Source: Candidatus Saccharimonadales bacterium (GTDB taxonomy: Bacteria; Patescibacteriota; Saccharimonadia; Saccharimonadales; Saccharimonadaceae). Taken from it: DNA of 14,994 nucleotides. The notes under the pieces were generated by a model. It searched no databases, was not told the DNA's origin, and saw nothing but the letters and a program-made list of their open reading frames with translations. The position numbers were made by a program, and so were the translations under genes. The stretch spans positions 1-14,994 of the forward strand of contig JASLDG010000009.1 in assembly GCA_030146045.1 (NCBI GenBank). The letters run 5' to 3'. Shown in pieces: positions 1 to 7,172 of the stretch (position 1 is the first letter of the stretch; the number at the start of each line of letters is the position of its first letter).

Positions 1-2
1 TC

Positions 3-674
3 TATCTTCTTGTAAAAATTAACGAAGCGCAGCGTGTGATCACTATTAACTACGCTAAGCGTGTACAGGGAAATAGCAACTATGGCGGCATTAAAAGTAT
101 TCTACCCGTTAAACTCATTGCAGCTGGTGTGATTCCTGTTATCTTTGCGGTTGCTTTCCTTAGCTTGCCGGCCTTCGTCGGACAAGTGCTTAAAGCAAGC
201 GGTAATGTACAATACCTTGAGCTAGCCAATAATTTGATTATGTGGTTCCAGGCACCACAGCCAGGCCAGTTTACTGGCTCAACATGGGCAGCTATTGTCT
301 ATCCAGCAAGCTACTTCGTCCTTGTGATTCTGTTTACTTACTTCTATACTGGCGTGGTCTTTAATAGTAACGAAATCGCAGAAAATCTCCAAAAGCAAGG
401 TGGCTTCATCGAGGGTGTTCGCCCTGGACTGCAAACTGAAAAGTATCTGTCGCGTACTGTTAACCGGCTCCTGCTGTTCGGATCAGTCGTACTTGGTATT
501 ATTGCCGTACTTCCATTCGTCGCAGAATACTTATTCGCACAGTTCGGTATTACAGGTATCCAGAATCTCGCAATCGGCGGAACTGGTATCCTTATCGTCG
601 TGTCGGTCGCGCTTGAGAGCTTGCGCCAGATTAACTCGCGTGCACTCATGGTAACCTACGACGACTACAAGTAG
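3..674 (+). CDS. secY: Protein translocase subunit SecY, C-terminal part (5' end outside window)
   Basis: This is the 3' part of the gene for the SecY channel of the Sec translocon, which exports and inserts proteins at the cytoplasmic membrane. The reading frame is open to the window edge and the first whole codon is at position 3, so the gene is cut by the window and not truncated in nature. About 223 residues are visible. They include four hydrophobic stretches that fit the last transmembrane helices. Between them is a cytosolic loop with the SecY hallmark NLQKQGGFIEGVRPG, which carries the conserved RPG turn used in SecA and ribosome binding. The end, GGTGILIVVSVALESLRQI, matches the last SecY helix. 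No adk or map gene follows, unlike in many bacterial spc operons. Family assignment is firm. Confidence 0.96.
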   Translation, partial: YLLVKINEAQRVITINYAKRVQGNSNYGGIKSILPVKLIAAGVIPVIFAVAFLSLPAFVGQVLKASGNVQYLELANNLIMWFQAPQPGQFTGSTWAAIVYPASYFVLVILFTYFYTGVVFNSNEIAENLQKQGGFIEGVRPGLQTEKYLSRTVNRLLLFGSVVLGIIAVLPFVAEYLFAQFGITGIQNLAIGGTGILIVVSVALESLRQINSRALMVTYDDYK

Positions 675-696
675 TCATCTGAGGCGAAATACTTAC

Positions 697-726
697 TTGC
701 ACAACGCAAAGCATAAGCCGTATAAT
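697..726 (+). promoter_or_regulatory. Candidate promoter of the sortase gene
   Basis: A perfect TATAAT (721-726) lies 18 bp after a weak -35 TTGCAC (697-702). The -10 overlaps the ATG at 725, so that codon would not be transcribed from this promoter. Transcription would start near 733-736, next to the in-frame ATG at 737. This implies a leaderless or nearly leaderless mRNA. The site is predicted from motif and spacing only. Confidence 0.5.
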
Positions 727-736
727 GAGTAGAGTT

Positions 737-1426
737 ATGGAGCTTGGTCTACGTATAGAACGAAAGGGCAGTAATCCCGTATGGAGATGGTGCGCTGCAA
801 TTATTGTGGTTGCACTAGTAACAACCGGAGCATGGTTCGCGTATCGATGGTATACACACGGAGAGCAGCCTCCAATCGTGCCGCTGCCGGCACAAGCACT
901 TGCAGACCCCTCAATTAACGAAAAGCCAGTCACAGAGCAAGAAGTAAAGTCATATACCGTACCAGCCGGCCATCCTCGTTACTTTTCGATCAACTCTCTC
1001 GGTATCAATCAACGCCGTGTCGTGCCTGTTGGCCTCACCGAGAATAATCTACTCGATACACCAGCAACTCTTGACGATGTTGCGTGGTATGAAAAAAGTG
1101 GACTTCCTGGCGAAGGCGGTGTTGTTGTGATCGATGGTCATAATGGAGGCGTCTCGCGTAATGGCGTCCTCGTTAATCTTGATCGGCTCAAAATTGGCGA
1201 AAAGATCAGCATTGAGCGCGGTGATGGCATGGAATTATCCTATCGGGTTGTATCCAATGAAACCATGTCGCTTCAGAAAGCTAATTCTGACGGCATGAAA
1301 CAGATGTTCAAATCACCAGAACCTGGTAAAGAGGCATTAAGTATTATGACGTGCGCAGGGAATTGGGTACCACGAGATAAGGTATTCGATAAGCGCATTA
1401 TCGTACGCGCCGTACTAGACTCTTAG
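737..1426 (+). CDS. Sortase family protein, membrane-anchored cysteine transpeptidase
   Basis: Sortases cleave sorting signals of exported proteins and join them to the cell surface or to pilin partners. From the ATG at 737 the protein has 229 residues: a short basic start, one transmembrane segment (about 18-38), a Pro-rich linker, then the sortase barrel. The likely catalytic residues are visible: His135 in VIDGHNGG, Cys206 in LSIMTCAG, and Arg220 in DKRIIV. The type is an N-terminally anchored sortase of the class D/E/F kind; I cannot fix the subclass. An ATG at 725 is also in frame, but a TATAAT at 721-726 overlaps it, so I prefer 737. The gene sits between secY and infA, where adk and map are often found. 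No substrate with a sorting signal is visible in the window. Confidence 0.88.
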   Translation: MELGLRIERKGSNPVWRWCAAIIVVALVTTGAWFAYRWYTHGEQPPIVPLPAQALADPSINEKPVTEQEVKSYTVPAGHPRYFSINSLGINQRRVVPVGLTENNLLDTPATLDDVAWYEKSGLPGEGGVVVIDGHNGGVSRNGVLVNLDRLKIGEKISIERGDGMELSYRVVSNETMSLQKANSDGMKQMFKSPEPGKEALSIMTCAGNWVPRDKVFDKRIIVRAVLDS

Positions 1427-1438
1427 ATCCCAAGACTC

Positions 1439-1466
1439 TTGACGCCAGGCCGGGCTTTGTTACAAT
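1439..1466 (+). promoter_or_regulatory. Candidate upstream promoter P1 for infA and the ribosomal operon
   Basis: TTGACG (1439-1444) and TACAAT (1461-1466) are separated by 16 bp. Transcription would start near 1473 and give infA a leader of about 95 nt. That leader contains a small A/U-rich hairpin, AGGATTC (1493-1499) with GAATCTT (1507-1513), including one G-U pair. It has no T-run, so it is not a clear terminator. Confidence 0.5.
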
Positions 1467-1523
1467 AGGGTTATTCAGCCTAACATACTACAGGATTCAA
1501 AAAAAGAATCTTGTCAAATATGC

Positions 1524-1560
1524 TTTACGTACGCCAAAAAGTGGTGTATAATCAACCACT
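1524..1560 (+). promoter_or_regulatory. Candidate promoter P2 of infA with an inverted repeat around the -10
   Basis: TTTACG (1524-1529), a 17-bp spacer and a perfect TATAAT (1547-1552) lie just before infA. The predicted start near 1559 would leave a leader of only about 9 nt. The -10 is framed by a perfect 6-bp inverted repeat, AGTGGT (1540-1545) and ACCACT (1555-1560), which is placed like an operator. No regulator is known for it. Confidence 0.5.
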
Positions 1561-1567
1561 GTTAACT

Positions 1568-1813
1568 ATGGCGAGTCAAAAGGAAGTTATTAAATTGCAA
1601 GGAAAGGTAGTGGAAGCACTGCCTAATACGCAATTTATGGTGGAACTGGAGAATGGCCATAGGGTCCTGTGCCATATTTCGGGCAAAATGCGTAAGCATT
1701 ATATCCGTTTGGTACCAGGCGATAAGGTAGAAGTTGAGTTGACCCCTTACGATCTTACGAAGGGCAGAATCAGCTTCCGCCTAAGAGACGAACGCCCTCC
1801 ACAGGGCAGGTAG
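1568..1813 (+). CDS. infA: Translation initiation factor IF-1
   Basis: IF-1 binds the A site of the 30S subunit during initiation and works with IF-2 and IF-3. The 81-residue product is a single OB-fold protein. It carries the family core GKVVEALPN, FMVELENGHRV, HISGKMRK, RLVPGDKVEVEL and SPYDL-like TPYDLTKGRI. The usual length is about 72 residues. I start at the ATG at 1568 (MASQKEVIKLQG). The same frame is open upstream to a TTG at 1511, but those 19 residues are not part of the family and a promoter -10 lies within them. There is no clear SD. It heads the stretch infA-rpmJ-rpsM-rpsK-rpsD-rpoA. Confidence 0.95.
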   Translation: MASQKEVIKLQGKVVEALPNTQFMVELENGHRVLCHISGKMRKHYIRLVPGDKVEVELTPYDLTKGRISFRLRDERPPQGR

Positions 1814-1853
1814 TATATCAACCATAAAGGAAGACGGAGTTTTAGTAGCGCTC

Positions 1854-1970
1854 ATGAAAGTTCGTGCGAGTGTCAAAAAAATCAGTCCTGATGATCAATT
1901 GGTGCGCCGTAAGGGGCGCCTGCGTGTCATCAACAAGAAAAAACCTAAGAATAAGCAAAGGCAGGGTTAA
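1854..1970 (+). CDS. rpmJ: 50S ribosomal protein L36, zinc-free form
   Basis: This 38-residue protein starts MKVRASVKKISPDDQ and ends NKQRQG, the L36 frame. In the zinc-binding form, three Cys and one His hold a zinc ion. Here the corresponding positions are Ser11, Asp14, Asn27 and Asn33, so this is a cysteine-free (C-) L36. Length and both ends are normal. The stop is 2 bp before rpsM. A GGAG lies 14 nt before the ATG and an AAGGAAG lies further up, so the SD spacing is long. No second rpmJ copy is visible in this window. Confidence 0.93.
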   Translation: MKVRASVKKISPDDQLVRRKGRLRVINKKKPKNKQRQG

Positions 1971-1972
1971 GC

Positions 1973-2359
1973 ATGGCTCGAATTTCTGGGGTAGTAATCC
2001 CGAATGAAAAGCAAATTCAGATCGCTTTGACGTATGTATACGGCATCGGTCCAAAATTTGCTCGAGACATCCTTGCGGCGGCAAAAGTTGAGCCGACCAC
2101 TCGGGTGAAAGATCTCACCGAGGCTGAAGAACAAAAGATTCGTGAAATAATCGATGCAGATTATACTACCGAAGGCGATCTCCAGCGCTTGGTAACAAAC
2201 AACATTAAACGATTGAAAGATGTCAACGCGTACCGTGGTCTACGTCACAAAGCCGGTTTACCGGTTCGTGGCCAGCGTACACGTACGAATGCACGAACTC
2301 GTAAGGGTCGCGCGGTCGCCGTTGGCGGTAGTCAACCTAAAGCAGCGTCAAAGACGTAG
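1973..2359 (+). CDS. rpsM: 30S ribosomal protein S13
   Basis: S13 sits in the head of the 30S subunit and contacts the P-site tRNA and the 50S subunit. The 128-residue product has the normal length. It shows the N-terminal signature MARISGVVIPNEKQI, ALTYVYGIGPKFA (helix-two-turns-helix region), EGDLQRLV, and the basic tail with GLRHKAGLPVRGQRTRTNAR. It starts 2 bp after rpmJ and is probably translationally coupled to it; purine-rich AAAGGCAGGG inside the rpmJ end can serve as SD. It is followed by rpsK. Confidence 0.97.
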   Translation: MARISGVVIPNEKQIQIALTYVYGIGPKFARDILAAAKVEPTTRVKDLTEAEEQKIREIIDADYTTEGDLQRLVTNNIKRLKDVNAYRGLRHKAGLPVRGQRTRTNARTRKGRAVAVGGSQPKAASKT

Positions 2360-2374
2360 AAAGGAATATGAAAA

Positions 2375-2767
2375 ATGGCAGAAGCTAAAACAGCAGCTCG
2401 CAAGAAGCAGCGCCGATCAGTTCCTTCTGGTCAGTTGCATATTCAGGCGACTTTTAATAACACTATCGTTACCTTTACTGATAAAAAAGGTAATGTCCTC
2501 ACTGCATCAAGCGCTGGCGCATGCGGATTCCGCGGAAGCAAAAAAGGCACCGCGTACGCATCACAGGTTGCAGCCGAAAAGGCTGCCGAATCAGCTAAGA
2601 ACCTTTACGGTCTCAAAGCTGTGGATGTATTCATTAAAGGTGTCGGACTCGGCCGCGACGCAGCGGTACGCGCACTTGGTGGTTTTGATATCACCGTTGA
2701 AAGTATTAAAGATGTGACAGGCGTCCCACACGGTGGCGTTCGTCCACGAAAGGCACGGAGGGCATAA
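2375..2767 (+). CDS. rpsK: 30S ribosomal protein S11
   Basis: S11 forms part of the 30S platform near the E site. The 130-residue product shows HIQATFNNTIVTFTD, SSAGACGFRGSKKGT and the conserved end VPHGGVRPRKARRA. An N-terminal Lys/Arg-rich stretch (KTAARKKQRR) is usual. The SD AAAGGA (2360-2365) is 9 nt before the ATG. An ATG at 2368 is out of frame and stops after six codons. The gene is 3 bp upstream of rpsD. Confidence 0.97.
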   Translation: MAEAKTAARKKQRRSVPSGQLHIQATFNNTIVTFTDKKGNVLTASSAGACGFRGSKKGTAYASQVAAEKAAESAKNLYGLKAVDVFIKGVGLGRDAAVRALGGFDITVESIKDVTGVPHGGVRPRKARRA

Positions 2768-2770
2768 ACG

Positions 2771-3397
2771 ATGGCACGAGATACCACTCCAATCGTTAAG
2801 CAATCACGTCGCGAAGGTTATGCGCTGCATCCAAAAGCCCATAAGATCATGGCGAAGAAATCTGGTATTCCAGGTGAGCACGCACATGGTCGTCAGGGTA
2901 AACTCAGCCTTTACGCAACCCAGCTACGTGAAAAGCAAAAAGTTCGCCGTACCTACGGCCTACTTGAAAAACAATTTGCACGTCTCATGAAAGAAGCTGA
3001 CCGTGCCAGCGGTCAAGGCGTCCTACCTGGTGAATTGCTCTTGCAGCTCCTCGAGCGTCGTCTTGACAACGCCGTGTACCGTGCCGGTTTCGCAACCAGC
3101 CGCCGTGCTGCACGTCAGCTCGTAAGCCATGGCCACTTCTTGCTCAATGGCAAACGCGTTGATATTCCATCAATCCGCCTCAAAGCAGGTGATGAAATTA
3201 CCGTGCGGCCAAAGAGCACTAAATCAGGCTACTTTACCGCCATCGACGAAGTCGTTGGAAATACATCACAAGCACCACTAAGCTGGCTCAAGAGTGATGT
3301 CAAGAAGCTAAAGTTTGAAGTAACTGGTTTGCCAAAACGCGAAGAGGCAGAAGCAGAAATCAATGAACAACTAATCGTTGAGTACTACTCACGCTAA
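2771..3397 (+). CDS. rpsD: 30S ribosomal protein S4, cysteine-free form
   Basis: S4 binds 16S rRNA early in 30S assembly and, in well-studied bacteria, also represses its own alpha operon. The 208-residue product has normal length. It carries the N-terminal SRREG, the core LREKQKVRRTYGLLEKQF, the RNA-binding S4 domain (about 97-160, with RRLDNAVYRAGFATSRRAARQLVSHGH split across it), and the typical end EINEQLIVEYYSR. There is no cysteine in the whole protein, so the N-terminal zinc site found in some S4 proteins is absent. The gene lies 3 bp after rpsK and is followed by rpoA. Confidence 0.97.
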   Translation: MARDTTPIVKQSRREGYALHPKAHKIMAKKSGIPGEHAHGRQGKLSLYATQLREKQKVRRTYGLLEKQFARLMKEADRASGQGVLPGELLLQLLERRLDNAVYRAGFATSRRAARQLVSHGHFLLNGKRVDIPSIRLKAGDEITVRPKSTKSGYFTAIDEVVGNTSQAPLSWLKSDVKKLKFEVTGLPKREEAEAEINEQLIVEYYSR

Positions 3398-3412
3398 TAA
3401 GGAGCGACACGT

Positions 3413-4336
3413 ATGTCAAAAGTTATTCACAACCCTGCGCTTGCAGCTATCAATGACAACAGTGATGTTTCGGCAGAGTTCGTTATCGAACCGCTTCACG
3501 CAGGTTATGGTAATACACTCGGTAACAGTCTTCGCCGCGTGCTTCTTTCAAGTATCAAGGGTGGGGCAATCGTTGCCTTCCGTATCGAAGGTGCGACGCA
3601 CGAGTTTACGACTGTTGCGGGCGTTAAGGAAGATGTCGTCGACATCATGCTTAACCTCAAAAACGTCTACGTTAAGGTAGCTACCGACGAGCCCGTCGAG
3701 CTTCGCCTTGAGAAAAAGGGTGCAGGCGTCATCACAGCAGCTGACATCAAGACAACTGCTGATGTTGAAATCGTTAACCCTGATCAAGTTATTGCAACTA
3801 TCGATGATCCAAAGAAGACAGTGGTCATGGATCTTGTTGTCGAGTCAGGTCGCGGCTATCGCACAATCGAAGAATCAAGCACGTCGCGCCTTCATAGCGA
3901 TATGATTGCCCTTGACGCTGTCTTTAGTCCTGTGCTGCGCGTACGCTACAAAGTTGACAGCACTCGTGTTGGCCAAGAAACCAACCTTGATAAGCTTCTT
4001 CTTACTGTTGAGACCGACGGCTCAATCAGCCCTCGTGATGCATTCGAAGAAGCAGCAGCAATCCTCGTCAATCAGTATACAGCACTTGCTGGTGGTACGA
4101 CCGTTGAGTCAGCTCCAGCACTCGGCCAGACGAGTGACGACGAAACAAGCGAACTCAACACCCCCATCGAAGACCTCAACCTTACTGCACGTACTGCGAA
4201 CGCGCTTGTCAACAATGACATCCGCACCGTTCATGACCTCGTGACACTAAGTGAGCAAGATCTTCGTGAGCTCAAAGGCTTTGGAAGCAAGGCACTTGAT
4301 GAAGTTAAAGATAAACTAGCAGAATTGGAACTCTAA
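3413..4336 (+). CDS. rpoA: DNA-directed RNA polymerase alpha subunit
   Basis: The alpha subunit dimerises to start RNA polymerase assembly and binds UP elements and activators. The 307-residue product has the N-terminal dimerisation domain (GYGNTLGNSLRRVLLSS at 32-48, a near-universal motif), an acidic linker (about 232-249), and the C-terminal domain (250-307). By alignment to E. coli, the DNA-contacting residues R265, N268, G296, K298 and E302 correspond to R260, N263, G291, K293 and E297. S299 is Ala here. UP-element recognition is therefore plausible. The SD AAGGAG (3399-3404) is 8 nt before the ATG. Its place between rpsD and rplQ is the usual one. Confidence 0.98.
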   Translation: MSKVIHNPALAAINDNSDVSAEFVIEPLHAGYGNTLGNSLRRVLLSSIKGGAIVAFRIEGATHEFTTVAGVKEDVVDIMLNLKNVYVKVATDEPVELRLEKKGAGVITAADIKTTADVEIVNPDQVIATIDDPKKTVVMDLVVESGRGYRTIEESSTSRLHSDMIALDAVFSPVLRVRYKVDSTRVGQETNLDKLLLTVETDGSISPRDAFEEAAAILVNQYTALAGGTTVESAPALGQTSDDETSELNTPIEDLNLTARTANALVNNDIRTVHDLVTLSEQDLRELKGFGSKALDEVKDKLAELEL

Positions 4337-4339
4337 ATC

Positions 4340-4732
4340 ATGCATCGACACGGTTACAAAGGGCGCAAATTCGGTCGCGAACGCGATCAGCGCCGCGCGC
4401 TGCTAAAGGGCTTGGCGACGAGTCTTGTCGAGCATGGCAAGATTGAAACAACGCTGCCAAAAGCCAAAGAAACAGCACGTTACATCGAGAAAGTTATTAC
4501 AAAAGCTAAAAAGGGTGACTTGCACAATCGCCGTCAAGTCATCGCCAGCTTGTCTACGCAAGCGATGGCATTCAAGTTGGTCGACGAAATCGCCCCTCAG
4601 CTCACAGCTCGCAATAGCGGCCATGTCCGCGTTGAGCGCACCCGACTTCGTGTCGGTGACGGTGCACAGCTCGCGACGATTTCATTCGTTGACGAACTGA
4701 AATCACAGCCCAAAGAGGAGGTAAAAGCCTAA
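4340..4732 (+). CDS. rplQ: 50S ribosomal protein L17
   Basis: L17 lies near the exit tunnel of the 50S subunit. The 130-residue product shows the family start MHRHGYKGRKFGRERDQRRA, then LATSLVEHGKIETTLPKAKE, RYIEKVITKAKKG and NRRQVIASL. The end is a short acidic/basic tail after FVDEL. It follows rpoA by 3 bp, with only a weak GGAA before the ATG, so coupling to rpoA translation is likely. Its stop (TAA 4730-4732) shares one base with the rplM start. Confidence 0.96.
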   Translation: MHRHGYKGRKFGRERDQRRALLKGLATSLVEHGKIETTLPKAKETARYIEKVITKAKKGDLHNRRQVIASLSTQAMAFKLVDEIAPQLTARNSGHVRVERTRLRVGDGAQLATISFVDELKSQPKEEVKA

Positions 4733-5169
4733 TGAACGCAAAAACCTACTCACAAAAGCCAAGCGAAGTATCACGCCGCTGGATCCTGATCGACGCATCA
4801 GAAGCGCCACTCGGTCGTATTGCGACACAGATTTCGACCTACCTCACCGGTAAATACAAGCCAAGCTACACTCCTCACATCGATGGTGGCGATTACGTTA
4901 TCGTGATCAACGCTAAAGATACCGTTGTGACTGGCGACAAAGAAACTGGTAAAGTGTACTATCGCCACTCGGGCTTCCCAGGTGGCATCAAAGATGCAAC
5001 TCTCAAGGAAGTCCGCGAGAAATTCCCAGAGCGCATCATCGAAAACGCCGTCAAAGGTATGTTGCCAAAGAACAAGTTGGCAGCTGAACGCATGAAGCGT
5101 CTTAAGGTATTCCCTGGCGCTGAACATGCTCATACCGCACAGACACCAGAGAAAGTTGAGGTTAAATAA
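4732..5169 (+). CDS. rplM: 50S ribosomal protein L13
   Basis: L13 is an early-assembling 50S protein. The 145-residue product has normal length and carries WILIDASEAPLGRIAT (17-32), HIDGGDYVIVINA, HSGFPGG (79-85) and AVKGMLPKNKL (106-116). The strong SD AGGAGGT (4716-4722) lies inside the end of rplQ, 9 nt before the ATG. The pair rplM-rpsI is a standard two-gene unit, fused here to the end of the alpha operon. Confidence 0.97.
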   Translation: MNAKTYSQKPSEVSRRWILIDASEAPLGRIATQISTYLTGKYKPSYTPHIDGGDYVIVINAKDTVVTGDKETGKVYYRHSGFPGGIKDATLKEVREKFPERIIENAVKGMLPKNKLAAERMKRLKVFPGAEHAHTAQTPEKVEVK

Positions 5170-5171
5170 TC

Positions 5172-5570
5172 ATGGCTGACAGCAAGTACTTCTACGGCCT
5201 TGGCCGACGCAAAAGCGCCACTGCACGTGCGCGCCTCTACGCAGGCAAGGGCAATGTCACAATCAACGACAAACCAGCTGCCGAATACCTCGACGGTAAC
5301 AAAACTCTTCTTGCAGAGGTTACTGACCCACTTGCCCTCGTTGGTAAGCAAAAAGAGTTTGATATTACCGTTCGTGTATCAGGCGGTGGCGTTGCTGGAC
5401 AAGTTGACGCAATCAAGCTCGCAATTGCTAAAGCAATTACGGTTGAAGCGCCCGACCTTCGTGGTACCCTCAAAAAAGCTGAGCTACTCCGTCGCGACCC
5501 ACGCGAAAAAGAACGCAAGAAATACGGTCTTCGTTCTGCTCGTAAGCGCGAACAGTACTCAAAGCGTTAA
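5172..5570 (+). CDS. rpsI: 30S ribosomal protein S9
   Basis: S9 sits in the 30S head; its C-terminal tail reaches the P-site tRNA. The 132-residue product shows YGLGRRKSATARARL, the SGGGVAGQVDAIKLAIAKA core, LLRRDPREKERKKYGL and the invariant end SKR. GAGGT (5158-5162) inside rplM is an SD 9 nt before the ATG. It is the last gene of the ribosomal block and is followed by a strong terminator. Confidence 0.97.
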   Translation: MADSKYFYGLGRRKSATARARLYAGKGNVTINDKPAAEYLDGNKTLLAEVTDPLALVGKQKEFDITVRVSGGGVAGQVDAIKLAIAKAITVEAPDLRGTLKKAELLRRDPREKERKKYGLRSARKREQYSKR

Positions 5571-5585
5571 GGATTCCCTTCGCAA

Positions 5586-5616
5586 CAAAACAAGCCCTCT
5601 CGCGGGGCTTGTTTTG
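5586..5616 (+). terminator. Terminator of the ribosomal operon, possibly bidirectional
   Basis: The 12-bp perfect stem CAAAACAAGCCC (5586-5597) and GGGCTTGTTTTG (5605-5616) closes a 7-nt loop and is followed by ATTTC. The A-tract on the left makes it work in both directions. It lies between rpsI and the convergent kinase-like gene and could serve both. Confidence 0.9.
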
Positions 5617-5646
5617 ATTTCAAGGATGATAATCCTAGAGAAGATC

Positions 5647-6252
5647 TTATCGTGTAAGTAGCAAATACTCAAGGGCGGATTGCTGTGCACGCTCAAAGCC
5701 AACTATTCCGACGTCTTGAGCATAGTAATTTTCTTTTGCCTCAAGCATAATTTCGCGGCTTCGCGCCGCGTTAAAAACAGCCCACGCTTGTATTTGGTGG
5801 TTCGTTAAGTTATGCCCACTCATCCAGTCTTGTGCACTTTTATGCGCGATTACACGGTCGGCTTGGTTATCGCTTGTATCAACGAGAAATGCCGCGACAT
5901 AAGGAAGTTTGATATCATATATAAACTCTGGCCATATATCAATACTCTCGATAATGATATCGCCAGTCCACTCATAGTTAAGCGATGTAATATAGCGTTC
6001 GATACATGGCCAGAGTTTCCGCGAACGTTGCCGCGCCTCACTGACGGCCGCGTCAGTCTGCTGCTCATAGTAAGTGATGTATTTCTCAGTATCTGCTATA
6101 TCAAGAGATCGACGAAAGTCTGAGAGTAACGGTTTAACAGTCTGACGAAGCGCATCGCCCGATACATAAGCAGCCCCTAGTTTATGAGCCAAAAGGCTGG
6201 TTGCGAGCGTAGACTTACCACAACGCGCCGCACCGCCAATAAAATAAAGCAT
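5647..6252 (-). CDS. P-loop kinase-like protein of unknown substrate
   Basis: The 201-residue product begins with a Walker A motif, GGAARCGKST (6-15), right after the first beta strand. It also has a Walker B-like strand, DIIIES (98-103). This layout fits small nucleotide, nucleoside or metabolite kinases of the adenylate-kinase-like P-loop group. I cannot identify the substrate. It lacks the clear AMP-binding and lid signatures of a true adenylate kinase. It converges on rpsI and diverges from the hydrolase gene. There is no SD; on the minus strand TATAGT ends 6 nt and TATTAT ends 9 nt before the ATG, so a leaderless mRNA is likely. Confidence 0.75.
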   Translation of the reverse strand: MLYFIGGAARCGKSTLATSLLAHKLGAAYVSGDALRQTVKPLLSDFRRSLDIADTEKYITYYEQQTDAAVSEARQRSRKLWPCIERYITSLNYEWTGDIIIESIDIWPEFIYDIKLPYVAAFLVDTSDNQADRVIAHKSAQDWMSGHNLTNHQIQAWAVFNAARSREIMLEAKENYYAQDVGIVGFERAQQSALEYLLLTR

Positions 6253-6258
6253 ACACCT

Positions 6259-6267
6259 ACTATAATA
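6259..6267 (-). promoter_or_regulatory. Candidate -10 of the kinase-like gene
   Basis: Read on the minus strand, overlapping hexamers TATTAT (6267-6262) and TATAGT (6264-6259) end 9 and 6 nt before the ATG at 6252. A -35 is weak (TTTATG, 6287-6282, 17 bp from TATAGT). No SD is present. The 72-bp intergenic region also serves the hydrolase gene on the other strand. Confidence 0.4.
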
Positions 6268-6309
6268 TAGGTAAGGTTTCTCATAAAGTCTCCGTTTCTA
6301 CACAGGTGG

Positions 6310-6315
6310 TATTAT
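6310..6315 (+). promoter_or_regulatory. Candidate -10 of the alpha/beta hydrolase gene
   Basis: TATTAT ends 9 nt before the ATG at 6325. A second hexamer, TATAAT at 6321-6326, overlaps the ATG and would start transcription inside the gene. No convincing -35 and no SD are seen. Confidence 0.35.
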
Positions 6316-6324
6316 GGGTATATA

Positions 6325-7131
6325 ATGCTCGATCGCATTATCCATCGTTGGCTTCGCATTCCGTACACCCTGAATGTGCGTCATTACCACAAACATAAAA
6401 AGCCACGCGCAACGATTCTGTTTATCCATGGCATCGGTAATACTGGTGATGCTTGGTGCGAGGTAATCGCCAAAGTGCCCCCGGACGTACGGGTAATTAC
6501 GATTGATTTACTGGGGTTTGGCGAATCGCCACGACCACAGTGGGCGGTGTATGATGCCAAGACGCAGGCTCGCTCGGTTCTCGCCACCTACCTTAAACTT
6601 GGTATTACTACTAGGCTGATTATCGTCGGTCATTCACTTGGCTCGCTCGTTGCTATCGAAATAGCCAAGCGCTATCCGCAACTGGTCGATTCAATGATCC
6701 TATGTAGTCCGCCACTCTATGATACGTCTGACACAAAAACAACCTGGCCGCGAAGTGATAAAATGCTGCGTGATCTCTACCGGACAGTCGAACGATACCC
6801 GGGAGATTTCGTACGGCTATCTGCTTTTGCCATGAAGTATGCATTGATCAATCCATCATTCAATGTGACGACTGAAAATGTCAGTAGCTATATGGCAACG
6901 CTTGGGGCAAGTATCGTAAATCAGACATCCTATACCGATGCCTTTCGGCTTAAAACCCCAACTATCATGATCCGTGGCACGCTTGACCTTCTTGTCATTA
7001 CCAAAAATCTCAAACACGTCGCCAAGGCCAATCCAAATGTACAACTCCGCAGCATTGTTGCCGGACATGAGATCAAAGGCGTGTTTGTACATGCCATTGT
7101 TAAGGCGATCCATCAGCAGCTTGCAAAATAG
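6325..7131 (+). CDS. Alpha/beta hydrolase
   Basis: The 268-residue product has the alpha/beta-hydrolase fold signatures in order: the oxyanion strand LFIHGIGNTGDAW (32-44), IDLLGFGESPRP (60-71), the nucleophile elbow VGHSLG with Ser104, the acid Asp221 in RGTLDLLV, and His248 in GHEI. The catalytic triad is therefore complete. No signal peptide is visible, so it is probably cytosolic. The substrate cannot be told from sequence; esterase, lipase-like or C-C hydrolase are all possible. It diverges from the kinase-like gene and precedes the leader-peptide region. If the TATAAT at 6321-6326 is the real -10, translation would have to begin further downstream. Confidence 0.88.
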   Translation: MLDRIIHRWLRIPYTLNVRHYHKHKKPRATILFIHGIGNTGDAWCEVIAKVPPDVRVITIDLLGFGESPRPQWAVYDAKTQARSVLATYLKLGITTRLIIVGHSLGSLVAIEIAKRYPQLVDSMILCSPPLYDTSDTKTTWPRSDKMLRDLYRTVERYPGDFVRLSAFAMKYALINPSFNVTTENVSSYMATLGASIVNQTSYTDAFRLKTPTIMIRGTLDLLVITKNLKHVAKANPNVQLRSIVAGHEIKGVFVHAIVKAIHQQLAK

Positions 7132-7160
7132 CCTTCTTATACTTTACAAAAGAAGTGTGT

Positions 7161-7166
7161 TAAAAT
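7161..7166 (+). promoter_or_regulatory. Candidate -10 for the trpS leader transcript
   Basis: TAAAAT ends 6 nt before the ATG at 7173, so transcription would start at or next to the A of the start codon. The overlapping AATAAT (7164-7169) pairs with a good -35, TTTACA (7143-7148), but at only 15 bp, and would start just after the ATG. The exact start is uncertain. Confidence 0.4.
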
Positions 7167-7172
7167 AATAGT

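Noticed and set aside
344..649. Antisense ORFs inside secY and the ribosomal genes
   Set aside because: They are mirror frames of well-conserved genes on the other strand with no SD, promoter or family match.
1511..1567. Longer infA start at TTG 1511
   Set aside because: The 19 extra residues do not fit IF-1 and the P2 promoter -10 lies within them.
7133..7155. CTTCTT/AAGAAG hairpin as terminator of the hydrolase gene
   Set aside because: Only 6 A/T-rich pairs and no T-run after it.
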